31,686 bases of DNA from an uncultured Solobacterium sp. GTDB taxonomy: Bacteria > Bacillota_I > Bacilli_A > Erysipelotrichales > Erysipelotrichaceae. Positions 18,467 through 25,676 of the stretch are shown here, piece by piece. The first letter of the stretch is position 1; the number at the start of each line of letters is the position of its first letter. A model generated the notes under the pieces. The model searched no databases and was not told where the DNA came from. It worked only from the letters and a program-made list of their open reading frames with translations. Position numbers and translations under genes: made by a program. The DNA lies in assembly GCA_900547815.1 (NCBI GenBank), contig URHY01000017.1:1-31686 (forward strand), read 5' to 3'.

Positions 18467-19240
18467 TTAAATCCATTTCATTTTCTTACAAATATTATAT
18501 ATACCATCATCTACATTGGCATCTGTAACTATTGTTGCGATATCCTTCAATTCTTGACACGCATTTCCCATCGCTACACTTGTCCATTGTGGATCAAACA
18601 TAACCATATCATTTGTATCATCGCCAAAGACAACTACATCTTTTAAATCACCACCAATATGCTGCATCATATCCAAGATTCCTTGGTGTTTTGCATCATA
18701 TTGAAACATTAAATAATCTGGCACAAAGCGAAGATTTCCAAGTGTATCCTTTAAAGTTAATTCTGATTCTTTCTCTTTTGGAATAGAAATATACATTTTA
18801 TAAATAACATCCAACTTGTCTACATCCAAATTTTCATCATACACATACTCCGTTGGCTCTTTACGATCCCCCACTTGATTCTGGAATGTATGATCTTGAG
18901 TATATACCTTAATTGAATCATCTAACGCAAATAAAACACCATATCCTAAAGATAATGCTTGTTTGGCAATTGCCTTTGATTTTTCTAAATTCAAAGGAAT
19001 ATTTTGAACTAATTCATCATGAACGACTAATCCACCACCGCCGCAGCAAACCATATCATGAAGACCCACACTTTCCATAAAGTTACGTGCTTTATAGTGA
19101 GCACGACCTGTCGCAATCGCTACAAAGTGTCCTGCCTTTTGAAGTTCATTTAATGCCATTTGTGCACTTGGCACAATCTTACCGGTTTTTCGATCAGTTA
19201 AAGTGCCATCAATGTCAAAGAAAAAATATTTTTTATTCAT
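18467..19240 (-). CDS. Cof-type HAD-IIB hydrolase
   Basis: A 257-residue HAD phosphatase of the Cof/YidA group, which remove phosphate from sugar phosphates or flavin mononucleotide. The nucleophile motif is FFDIDGTLT (Asp9, Asp11). Motif II is ATGRA, and the C-terminal metal motif is VVFGDDTNDMVMF. The C2B cap lies between about 85 and 190. AGGGGAT precedes the ATG. It follows the 54-residue Cys protein by 8 bases, so they are co-transcribed. Substrate cannot be told from sequence. Confidence 0.92.
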   Translation of the reverse strand: MNKKYFFFDIDGTLTDRKTGKIVPSAQMALNELQKAGHFVAIATGRAHYKARNFMESVGLHDMVCCGGGGLVVHDELVQNIPLNLEKSKAIAKQALSLGYGVLFALDDSIKVYTQDHTFQNQVGDRKEPTEYVYDENLDVDKLDVIYKMYISIPKEKESELTLKDTLGNLRFVPDYLMFQYDAKHQGILDMMQHIGGDLKDVVVFGDDTNDMVMFDPQWTSVAMGNACQELKDIATIVTDANVDDGIYNICKKMKWI

Positions 19241-19248
19241 TCGATCCC

Positions 19249-19413
19249 CTACTTTCTTGTACCCTCGTCAATACAACCATCACATCTTAAATTTTGTTTC
19301 CCACTTAAGTTCGTAACATATTCTTCCATATCTCGAATTTCATGGCTTAGTGCCAATCCACTTTTTCCACATACAATCTCTTCTATATGTCCATGAATTA
19401 TATCGAGTATCAT
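19249..19413 (-). CDS. Small Cys-containing protein, unknown function
   Basis: A 54-residue protein that I do not recognise. The start at 19413 is set by GGTGAT (19422-19417) four bases upstream; the frame is open nine codons further without a site. It has three cysteines, one in EEIVCGKSG and a pair in LRCDGCID, which could bind a metal. A perfect extended -10 lies just upstream and the HAD gene follows 8 bases downstream, so it is probably real and the first gene of a two-gene operon. Confidence 0.6.
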   Translation of the reverse strand: MILDIIHGHIEEIVCGKSGLALSHEIRDMEEYVTNLSGKQNLRCDGCIDEGTRK

Positions 19414-19428
19414 AAAATCACCAAGTAA

Positions 19429-19437
19429 ATTATAACA
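19429..19437 (-). promoter_or_regulatory. Extended -10 promoter of the small-protein/HAD operon
   Basis: TGTTATAAT on the minus strand is a perfect extended -10; no clear -35. Initiation 7 bases on would fall at 19422, the first base of the GGTGAT ribosome site, giving a leader of about nine bases. Confidence 0.55.
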
Positions 19438-19466
19438 CAAAAAAAGAGATCAAATTACTTGATCTC
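19437..19466 (-). terminator. purA terminator
   Basis: GAGATCAA and TTGATCTC (8 bp, loop of 5) followed by seven T on the minus strand. It overlaps the purA stop codon and abuts the next promoter. Confidence 0.85.
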
Positions 19467-20735
19467 ATGTACGTAAATATTATTAACACGATCTGGTCCT
19501 ACAGAAATCATAGAAACACGTACGCCTGTGAATTCTTCAATGAAGTGTACATAGTCTAAACATTCTTGAGGTAATTGATCGACTGAAGTCATCTTAGTGA
19601 TATCTGTCTTCCAACCTTTGAAAGTTTTATAGATTGGTTTAGCTTTGGCAACATCTGCCTGATCACTAGGAATATAGTTATATTCTTTACCGTCGATTTC
19701 GTATCCAACACAAACCTTGATTTCATCTAAACCGTCTAATACATCAATCTTAGTGATAACGATATCTGTTAATCCACTCATTAAGTTTGCATGTTTTACT
19801 GTCAATAGATCCAACCATCCACAACGACGAGGACGACCTGTAGTAGCTCCATATTCTCCACCGTGTTCACGAATCCATTCACCTTGTTCATCCAATAACT
19901 CAGTTACGAATGGTCCTTCTCCTACACGAGTTGAATACGCTTTAACAACACCTACAACAGTCTGAATACGACTTGGTGCAATACAAGCACCTGTAGTAAC
20001 ACCAGCACTTGTTGGACTTGAAGAAGTTACATAAGGATATGTACCATAGTTGATATCAAGCATAGCTGCCTGAGCTCCTTCAAACAATACTGTCTTATCT
20101 TCATCCAATGCTTCATTTACTAAGTGTGTTGTTTCTTGGATCATAGGGACAATACGATCATAAATAGCTTCAAAATCAGCTACCATCTTATCGTAATCCA
20201 TAGCTTTTCCACCATAAACAGCAGTAAATAATTTGTTTTTGAAATCTAAGCAGTCTTTTAAACGAACTTTAAAATGTTCAAAATCCTTAAATTCATGATA
20301 ACGAATACCATGACGAGCATACTTATCTGCATAACATGGACCAATTCCACGTTTTGTAGTTCCGATTTTATTAGATGCAGCTTGCTCTTCTAATTCATCT
20401 TGATATTGATGATATGGCATTAACATCTGTGCACGGTCACTAATAATGATGTGTTTCGTTGATAAACCATCTTTTTCTAATTGTTCCATTTCTTTTAATA
20501 ATACAAATGGGTTACAAACAACTCCTGGACCAATAATACAAGTTGCTTCTTCGTGTAAAACACCACTTGGTAATAAGTGCAATACATGTTTCTTACCATT
20601 TACAATGACTGTATGACCTGCATTGTCTCCACCTTGGAAACGAACGATCATATCCGCCTTTTCTGCTAAAACATCGACGATTTTTCCTTTACCCTCATCG
20701 CCCCATTGGGTACCTACAACTACTTGGCTTGACAT
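19455..20735 (-). CDS. purA: Adenylosuccinate synthetase
   Basis: A 426-residue enzyme that joins IMP and aspartate using GTP, the first step from IMP to AMP. The N-terminal GTQWGDEGKGKIVD is the GTP loop with catalytic Asp. NAGHTVIVNGKKHVLHLLPSG, TTKRGIGPCYADK, EGAQAAMLDINYGTYPYVTSS and the aspartate loop region GATTGRPRRCGWLD are all intact. AAAGGAGG lies 5 bases before the ATG. Single-gene unit with its own consensus promoter and terminator. Confidence 0.97.
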   Translation of the reverse strand: MSSQVVVGTQWGDEGKGKIVDVLAEKADMIVRFQGGDNAGHTVIVNGKKHVLHLLPSGVLHEEATCIIGPGVVCNPFVLLKEMEQLEKDGLSTKHIIISDRAQMLMPYHQYQDELEEQAASNKIGTTKRGIGPCYADKYARHGIRYHEFKDFEHFKVRLKDCLDFKNKLFTAVYGGKAMDYDKMVADFEAIYDRIVPMIQETTHLVNEALDEDKTVLFEGAQAAMLDINYGTYPYVTSSSPTSAGVTTGACIAPSRIQTVVGVVKAYSTRVGEGPFVTELLDEQGEWIREHGGEYGATTGRPRRCGWLDLLTVKHANLMSGLTDIVITKIDVLDGLDEIKVCVGYEIDGKEYNYIPSDQADVAKAKPIYKTFKGWKTDITKMTSVDQLPQECLDYVHFIEEFTGVRVSMISVGPDRVNNIYVHEIK

Positions 20736-20747
20736 AAGAGCCTCCTT

Positions 20748-20773
20748 TTAGGTATGTTCTTTACAATACCTAA
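20748..20773 (-). promoter_or_regulatory. Leader hairpin before the purA ribosome site
   Basis: TTAGGTAT and ATACCTAA form an 8-bp inverted repeat with a 10-base loop, 2 bases from AAAGGAGG. It may be a stabilising hairpin or an operator. Confidence 0.4.
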
Positions 20774-20776
20774 TTA

Positions 20777-20805
20777 ATTATAAGTAACCCTCATATTATT
20801 GTCAA
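20777..20805 (-). promoter_or_regulatory. purA promoter
   Basis: Perfect TTGACA (20805-20800) and TATAAT (20782-20777) with a 17-base spacer on the minus strand. Confidence 0.9.
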
Positions 20806-20828
20806 TTGAGATTTTTTAAAAAAAGAGC

Positions 20829-20857
20829 TTGCACAACCATTTAATTCATGTTATCAT
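20829..20857 (+). promoter_or_regulatory. tRNA-Trp promoter
   Basis: TTGCAC (20829-20834) and TATCAT (20852-20857) with a 17-base spacer; the tRNA begins 13 bases after the -10. Confidence 0.75.
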
Positions 20858-20869
20858 TAACGGGCACTT

Positions 20870-20944
20870 AGGGGTATCGTCCAAAGGCTAAGATAGCGGT
20901 CTCCAAAACCGTTGATGTGGGTTCGAGTCCTACTACCCCTGCCA
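20870..20944 (+). tRNA. tRNA-Trp (anticodon CCA)
   Basis: AGGGGTA (20870-20876) pairs with TACCCCT (20934-20940); G is the discriminator and CCA is encoded. The anticodon loop is CTCCAAA, giving anticodon CCA. GGTTCGAGTCC is the T arm. It is the last core feature before accessory DNA. Confidence 0.95.
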
Positions 20945-20959
20945 GTTTGAAATTTAAGG

Positions 20960-20998
20960 CTCTGAAGTCCTTTATATAGAGGATTTCAGAGTTTTTTT
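20960..20998 (+). terminator. tRNA-Trp terminator
   Basis: CTCTGAAGTCCT pairs with AGGATTTCAGAG, with one G-T pair, then seven T. Confidence 0.85.
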
Positions 20999-21108
20999 GT
21001 ACTTTACAATTTCAAAAGTTGTAAAGAAAACTGTAAAAGCTTATTTTAATAAACGTCTATAAGCCTTGAACAGAAACATAAACATACTTCAGTACATCTA
21101 TTAAACTG

Positions 21109-21130
21109 ACACTCTGATGAGTGTTTTTTA
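21109..21130 (+). terminator. Terminator-like hairpin
   Basis: ACACTC-TGAT-GAGTGT followed by TTTTTTA. No gene ends before it on the plus strand. Between 21000 and 21108 I see only an inverted repeat, CTTTACAA/TTGTAAAG (21002-21026), and no gene. Confidence 0.5.
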
Positions 21131-21157
21131 TTCCCATAATTTTTTCTTCTTTCACAA

Positions 21158-21446
21158 TTACTGATTATTCAAAGATTTCTTTTTGCTGTATGATTTAGGA
21201 ACCGGCAATTCATCATACATTGCATTGAAGAGTCCAGATAGATATTCTTTACTGTCAACATCTTCTACTAACAACATCTCTTTTGCTCCTTCATACGGTA
21301 ATTCGTAAGTCACAATTCCAATATAAGAAACCGCAGATTGCGTTGATTTTACAAATAACTTCTTTCATCATTGCGCGAAAATTAATTTCCTCTAAATCCG
21401 ATAACTGCTCTAATATAAATTGTAAATATTCTTTACTTGAAGCCAT
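21158..21446 (-). pseudogene. TfoX N-terminal-domain-like protein, internally deleted and frameshifted
   Basis: Starting at 21446 behind AAAGGA, the frame reads MASSKEYLQFILEQLSDLEE and then FRAMMKEV. The family match stops there and resumes in the +1 frame as KSTQSAVSYIGIVTYELPYE, then KEMLLVEDVDSKEYLSGLF and YDELPVPK, to a TAA at 21158. Intact relatives of this TfoX/Sxy N-terminal type carry about 20 more residues between the two parts. The gene is therefore a remnant with an internal deletion that changed the frame. The family call rests on my recognition of both halves. Confidence 0.75.
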
Positions 21447-21465
21447 TCTTTATCCTTTCTAACGC

Positions 21466-21639
21466 CTACATGCACACTATGAATATATCGTAATCGTAAA
21501 AATCAACTTGTTCTTCACATCTCTTTTTCTTGTTATATAAGTTTAGCAACAAATTGCATACGTATATTTTGTGATAATCGTCTACACAACATCATCTGCT
21601 GTACTTCCAGCATTTGATGTATATACGATAGCTTTTCAT
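21466..21639 (-). pseudogene. Possible flavodoxin remnant
   Basis: GGAGGTAAGA precedes an ATG at 21639. One base after the ATG, the shifted frame reads KAIVYTSNAGSTADDVV and then stops (21582-21584). This matches the N-terminal flavin-phosphate loop of flavodoxins (IVYTSNTGST type). A later stretch, EEQVDFYDYDIFIV, may be a further degraded piece before a stop at 21466. Everything beyond about residue 60 is missing. The first match is good; the second is weak. Confidence 0.5.
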
Positions 21640-21673
21640 TCTTACCTCCATTTTCTCGCATACAAGAAGTACC

Positions 21674-22420
21674 TCACTCCAAAATGCCTGCCAATGCCAG
21701 AAATTTTTTATCTGACTGAATGGACTGGGTCAAAAATTTACCATTTTGGAATAATGCATACGTAGTGACTGGTGCAGGGACATTCTGAGCATTTTCTTTG
21801 TCCGTAATATGAATGACCTTAAACATGATGCCATGTTCCTTTGCCACTTGCTGCACCCTTGGCACCCAATAATATGTATATGGACACTGATCGGTGTAAT
21901 AAAGGACAAAACCAGTTTCCTCAATCGTAGGATGCTTCGCACATTCTCTAAATTTTGGTGGCTGGGCATCCTTTTCAACAAGAAGATACATGAGATTGAT
22001 TCCACAGTCCGATATGTCTGCAACCTTGAATCCTTTGTAATTCAGAAACTTTGGATCGGCAAGAAATTCCCTCTTCCGGCCTTCTGCACACAAAATACAA
22101 ATTCCTTTTCGCCCCTGCATTTTGGCATCCCGGATACATTTGTCCAATAAATCATTAGAATACCCATGTCCCTTCATAGAACCGGAAACCCATAGACAGT
22201 TGATATAGAACCAGCCATCTGCCTCAATAGGTACCCAGGCATTTTCTGCCGGAATGTATTCGATAAAGCACTTGCCACGCTCTTCACTACGGTAAAAAAC
22301 AAGTCCCTCATCAAAGCGTTGCTTCATCCATTCCTTTTTGGCAAGACTTTGCTTACCAGACATAGCACAACAAATATGTTCTTTATCAATATTTTCTTTT
22401 GTCACTCGGATGTAATTCAT
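21674..22420 (-). CDS. GNAT N-acetyltransferase with C-terminal YoaP-like domain
   Basis: A 248-residue two-part protein. Residues about 1-145 form a GNAT fold (WFYINCLWVSGSMKGHGYSN contains the acetyl-CoA loop as GSMKGHGYS). The C-terminal part, from about 165 on (VLYYTDQCPYTYYWVPRVQ, then APVTTYALFQNGKFLTQS), fits the YoaP-like thioredoxin-fold domain that follows GNAT in such proteins, with a single Cys in DQCPY. AGGAGG precedes the ATG. Substrate unknown. It stands alone downstream of the ABC permease on the same strand. Confidence 0.85.
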   Translation of the reverse strand: MNYIRVTKENIDKEHICCAMSGKQSLAKKEWMKQRFDEGLVFYRSEERGKCFIEYIPAENAWVPIEADGWFYINCLWVSGSMKGHGYSNDLLDKCIRDAKMQGRKGICILCAEGRKREFLADPKFLNYKGFKVADISDCGINLMYLLVEKDAQPPKFRECAKHPTIEETGFVLYYTDQCPYTYYWVPRVQQVAKEHGIMFKVIHITDKENAQNVPAPVTTYALFQNGKFLTQSIQSDKKFLALAGILE

Positions 22421-22513
22421 GATTTATTCCTCCTGAAAATTTCTACTATTCATTTCTCCATTCAACCTTACTCTTTCACTCATTTCCACTTTTATCCTCT
22501 AAAATAATGTTAT

Positions 22514-23416
22514 TTACCCTTTGTCTTCACCTTTAAAAAACGATGTAACAAAAAAATAAATAACTCCAAATAAAACAATACTTCCAATCATAATACCAAT
22601 CATCTGATTTACACTTACCACATTTCCATGAAATACCGGCTTACAATCAAGAGTGTCTTTTATTGCTTCAACCATTTCATTCGGATACTGTTTTCTTCCC
22701 ATCTCGCTGAAAACTCCGTGAAGCATATGATTCTTAATCAATGAAGTGGCATATGTACTCGGAAGATAAGACAGTGCCTTCTGAAGACCTGAACCAAAAT
22801 TTGAAATCGGCATATAAGCACCACATATAAAACCATATCCTGCACTGACAATTGTACCCACAGCCGAAAGCTGTCCCTGTGTTGTCAATGGAAAGCTAAT
22901 AACACTTGAAATTGTACTTCCAAATAAAACGAGCAATATCATATCAAATAAAACCCATATTACATCTGCTATACTCATATACCATTCCATTTTAAATAAA
23001 TATCCCAAGCACAATATGAATGCAAATCCATTGACCATCAAAGAATTAACAACTGTTGAGAGGAAATATCCTAAATAAATTTTTCGCTTGCTGACCGGTG
23101 AAACATCAAAATCTTTCCTTGTTCCATTTGCCTTGTCTTGTACCATAGTCAGATTTACACAAAATGTTACAGTAATACAACTTACTGCCAAAAGTGATGC
23201 TGTTAACTGTGCAGCCACGGTTCCATTAATAAGTTTATCCGAAATCGTGATCATATCTGGAATGGCTGACGTAAAAGAATCTCTAAAAACATTCGCAAGA
23301 AATGTAGCATACAGAACAATCAAAATGACAGGTGTGATCATCGATGTAAATAACATACCTTTATCTCTAAAAAACAGTTTCCTATTTCTGTTCATTAATG
23401 CCAATACTGTTCTCAT
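22514..23416 (-). CDS. ABC-2-type transporter permease
   Basis: A 300-residue membrane protein with six hydrophobic segments: an N-terminal RDKGMLFTSMITPVILIVLY, then five more from about residue 65 to the end. MVQDKANGTRKDFDVSPVSK is the usual cytoplasmic loop of drug-export ABC-2 permeases. Its start overlaps the stop of the ATPase gene (TGATG). Because the ATPase partner is truncated, the pair is probably no longer functional unless another ATPase serves it. Confidence 0.88.
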   Translation of the reverse strand: MRTVLALMNRNRKLFFRDKGMLFTSMITPVILIVLYATFLANVFRDSFTSAIPDMITISDKLINGTVAAQLTASLLAVSCITVTFCVNLTMVQDKANGTRKDFDVSPVSKRKIYLGYFLSTVVNSLMVNGFAFILCLGYLFKMEWYMSIADVIWVLFDMILLVLFGSTISSVISFPLTTQGQLSAVGTIVSAGYGFICGAYMPISNFGSGLQKALSYLPSTYATSLIKNHMLHGVFSEMGRKQYPNEMVEAIKDTLDCKPVFHGNVVSVNQMIGIMIGSIVLFGVIYFFVTSFFKGEDKG

Positions 23417-23862
23417 CAGCGCTCACCTCCAAGCTTTTTTCCTGTAACCGCAAGAAACACATCATCCATGCCACCTTTTATAACTTCATAATCCGTAAAC
23501 AGCTCCTGATGATCAATAATAAGTTTCATTGCTTCCTTCGTATTTCTTACTTTTATCTGATATCCATCACGTATTTTTTTATACTCTCTATTCAATGTTT
23601 TTATTTCATCTTCAGAAACACCATAAACTGACACTATATCTTGCACATAATTATTTTTAAGTTCAAATGGTGTCCCTTGCGCAGCGATACTTCCTTTATC
23701 AAGAATCACAACATACCCAGCATTAGCCGCCTCTTCCATATAATGTGTAGTCAGAAATACTGTCAAATTTTCAGTTTTCTGAAGTTTCTCAATAACATTC
23801 CAGATTAATTGCCTTGTTTGTGGATCAAGTCCTGTAGTAGGCTCATCAATAAAATTGGGCAT
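23416..23862 (-). pseudogene. ABC transporter ATPase, 5'-truncated
   Basis: Only the C-terminal half of a daunorubicin-type ATPase remains (148 codons of about 300). It begins at Walker B (FIDEPTTGLDPQTR), continues through the H-loop (VFLTTHYMEEA) and ends normally (GGMDDVFLAVTGKKL). Walker A, the Q-loop and the LSGG signature are absent. A TAG lies in frame a few codons upstream of the first ATG. The break lies close to 23860-23880, at the border with the recombinase element. The missing 5' part is not seen elsewhere in the window. Confidence 0.85.
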
Positions 23863-23932
23863 CCCTCTCCCAGCCCTCTAAAACACTGGCTTTAACGTCA
23901 GAGACACGAGTGTATCGTGTTCACTATTATTC

Positions 23933-25141
23933 TCAAAGCGTTAGCTCTACTCCTTCTTGTTCCAGTGCAGCACTCAACTGTTTTGCATAAGTCACCTGTC
24001 CACACTTTTTCATTCCATATAAGATTCTTAAACATATATTTCTTTGTTTTAGTTTTCTTATGAGATATGTTCCGTCAAACGCCTTAGAGACTATGTCATC
24101 ATGAACCTCTTCCAAATGTTCAACCGCTAAGAAACTATTACTCATCTCACTAAAACATAATAGTGTATTTAATGTATTCATAGAAATGCTGGATAAATAT
24201 TTTTTCAAAATCTCCCCATTCTTTTGTATTTTGCGTAAATCGAACCCTATCTCTTTACCCTTGTTGTCAGATTTACTTTTCTCAGAATAGTATCTAACCA
24301 ATGAAGCGTATTCTTTTAATTCATTTTCTGTAATTGACCCGAATACTTTCTCGCATCCAATATTTACCGAAAACTCTCTATTTTCCTTAATTAGATTTAC
24401 AGCATCTGAAAATTCTTTACTTCCGAGATGATATTCTTGCTTAATCTCATCTTTGACTTCTTTGAATTTCTCTGTTCTCCATTCTTCATATACAGGAAGC
24501 CGCTTCGAAATATCCCATATATCTGCTCTCGACAAGCTCTTGGTAAATGTTCCTAGCGAATATTCAAAGATACAATTATCCAGAAAATATATCAAATCAT
24601 CAAATTTTTTCATTACTTCCTTAAATTCTGTTTCTAACAATTCAATACTTACATGAGAAATTTTGTTTTTTATCATATGTGGTTCATCTTCTTTATTTAG
24701 TTCATATTTGAAGGCATCCCCCTCTTCATCGAAATAATAAAAGTAAATCATATCTTCTATATTCTCAAAATATGCAGGAATTCTTCTGTCAATATTCTTC
24801 TTATCACATGCTAATTTATATAGGCATTCAATACTATGCGTGTGTAATTCTTTTTTTCTTTCCTTTAAGACTTCCTCAGAATAACATATCCCTTTCTTTT
24901 CCTCTATTCGCCATAACATTTTTATGACAATCTTCAAAGATAGCTCAATGCTGTGTCTGGCGTTATAAACGATAGGATATACTAACAGATCTTCAACTTC
25001 GGAACCTGTTTTCAATGATTCCGTCAGAAGTTCAACGGTACGCTTGAACCCATTTCTTATATCCTCATCGGTAGTTCCCCCATTGTCACCTACGCATGCA
25101 ATAATTGTATCTTCTTCATGAAATTCAAACGGATTTTCCAT
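23933..25141 (-). CDS. HEPN-like cargo protein, unknown function
   Basis: A 402-residue soluble protein I cannot name. Residues 55-110 carry a pattern typical of HEPN domains: YNARHSIELSLKIVIKML, a charged gap, then HTHSIECLYKLA. FKYELNK (144-150) stands where the RYP-type segment of such domains lies. A textbook RxxxxH catalytic pair is not obvious; RKKELH (95-100) is the only close match. The remaining two thirds are charged and helical. It has its own promoter with a palindrome, very low GC, and lies after tnpC where Tn554 relatives carry cargo. Antiphage or toxin-like roles are possible for HEPN proteins; this is inference. Confidence 0.6.
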   Translation of the reverse strand: MENPFEFHEEDTIIACVGDNGGTTDEDIRNGFKRTVELLTESLKTGSEVEDLLVYPIVYNARHSIELSLKIVIKMLWRIEEKKGICYSEEVLKERKKELHTHSIECLYKLACDKKNIDRRIPAYFENIEDMIYFYYFDEEGDAFKYELNKEDEPHMIKNKISHVSIELLETEFKEVMKKFDDLIYFLDNCIFEYSLGTFTKSLSRADIWDISKRLPVYEEWRTEKFKEVKDEIKQEYHLGSKEFSDAVNLIKENREFSVNIGCEKVFGSITENELKEYASLVRYYSEKSKSDNKGKEIGFDLRKIQKNGEILKKYLSSISMNTLNTLLCFSEMSNSFLAVEHLEEVHDDIVSKAFDGTYLIRKLKQRNICLRILYGMKKCGQVTYAKQLSAALEQEGVELTL

Positions 25142-25169
25142 CTTCTATCATCCTCTTTCTTCGAATTTA

Positions 25170-25186
25170 ACTTATCGATAAGTATA
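25170..25186 (-). promoter_or_regulatory. Cargo promoter -10 with palindromic operator
   Basis: ACTTATCGATAAGT (25170-25183) is a perfect 14-bp palindrome overlapping TATACT (25186-25181), a likely -10 for the cargo gene. The -35 is weak. A repressor bound here would block initiation. Confidence 0.45.
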
Positions 25187-25241
25187 TCATAAATACAATT
25201 TATGCACACCTTTTGTTATCTACACTTTTATATTCCAACCA

Positions 25242-25271
25242 CAACAACCGGGAAATTCTTCCCGGTCGTTG
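25242..25271. other. Strong hairpin between tnpC-like and cargo genes
   Basis: CAACAACCGGGAA pairs with TTCCCGGTCGTTG (13 positions, one mismatch, loop of 4). No T-run follows on the minus strand, so it may be a terminator of another kind, a processing site or a recombinase-related structure. Confidence 0.55.
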
Positions 25272-25292
25272 CAGATTATTTTCTAATTCAGA

Positions 25293-25676
25293 TTATAAAG
25301 TTTTTAATACGTTCAGGTCTTTCTTGTTTAAGGCTTTTCTCAATCTTACATTTTCTTTTTCCATTTGCTCTTTTTCACGTTTCAGCTCCCGGATCTGTTC
25401 TTCTAATACATTGATCCGATTCTTCAGTACAATGTCACCTATGTATCTTTTGGGGTCTATCATTCCTGCCTGCTGCTCCAGAGCACGATCCATTTCTTTT
25501 CTGACCGTTTCATTCTTATAAAAGAATCCTCTGGACAATCCTGTCCTCTTTGTCAGTTTTGGGACCGTCACTTTTTCCCGTTCTGTCAGCATCTGCCTGA
25601 TTTCTGTCACTGCCCTGTTTACTTTTTCTTCACTGGCTTTTTTATTGCAGGCTATCATCGAATCGTATTTGTTCAT
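25293..25676 (-). CDS. TnpC-like transposition protein (coiled coil)
   Basis: A 127-residue protein from the ATG at 25676, which follows GGAGG by 6 bases; the open frame is longer but lies inside the recombinase gene. Residues about 40-65 (VTVPKLTKRTGLSRGFFYKN) look like a DNA-binding HTH. A coiled coil fills about 85-120 (NVLEEQIRELKREKEQMEKE). This size, order and HTH-plus-coil layout match TnpC of Tn554 (about 125 residues), which affects efficiency and orientation of transposition. It overlaps the preceding recombinase gene by 35 bases. Confidence 0.75.
   Translation of the reverse strand: MNKYDSMIACNKKASEEKVNRAVTEIRQMLTEREKVTVPKLTKRTGLSRGFFYKNETVRKEMDRALEQQAGMIDPKRYIGDIVLKNRINVLEEQIRELKREKEQMEKENVRLRKALNKKDLNVLKTL

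Noticed and set aside
20870..20944. attL-type duplication of the tRNA-Trp 3' end
   Set aside because: I could not find a second copy of the tRNA 3' end elsewhere in the window.
22424..22483. 19-codon minus-strand frame before the GNAT gene
   Set aside because: It has a start and ends inside the GNAT ribosome site, but the upstream site is poor and the peptide has no recognisable feature; chance is likely.
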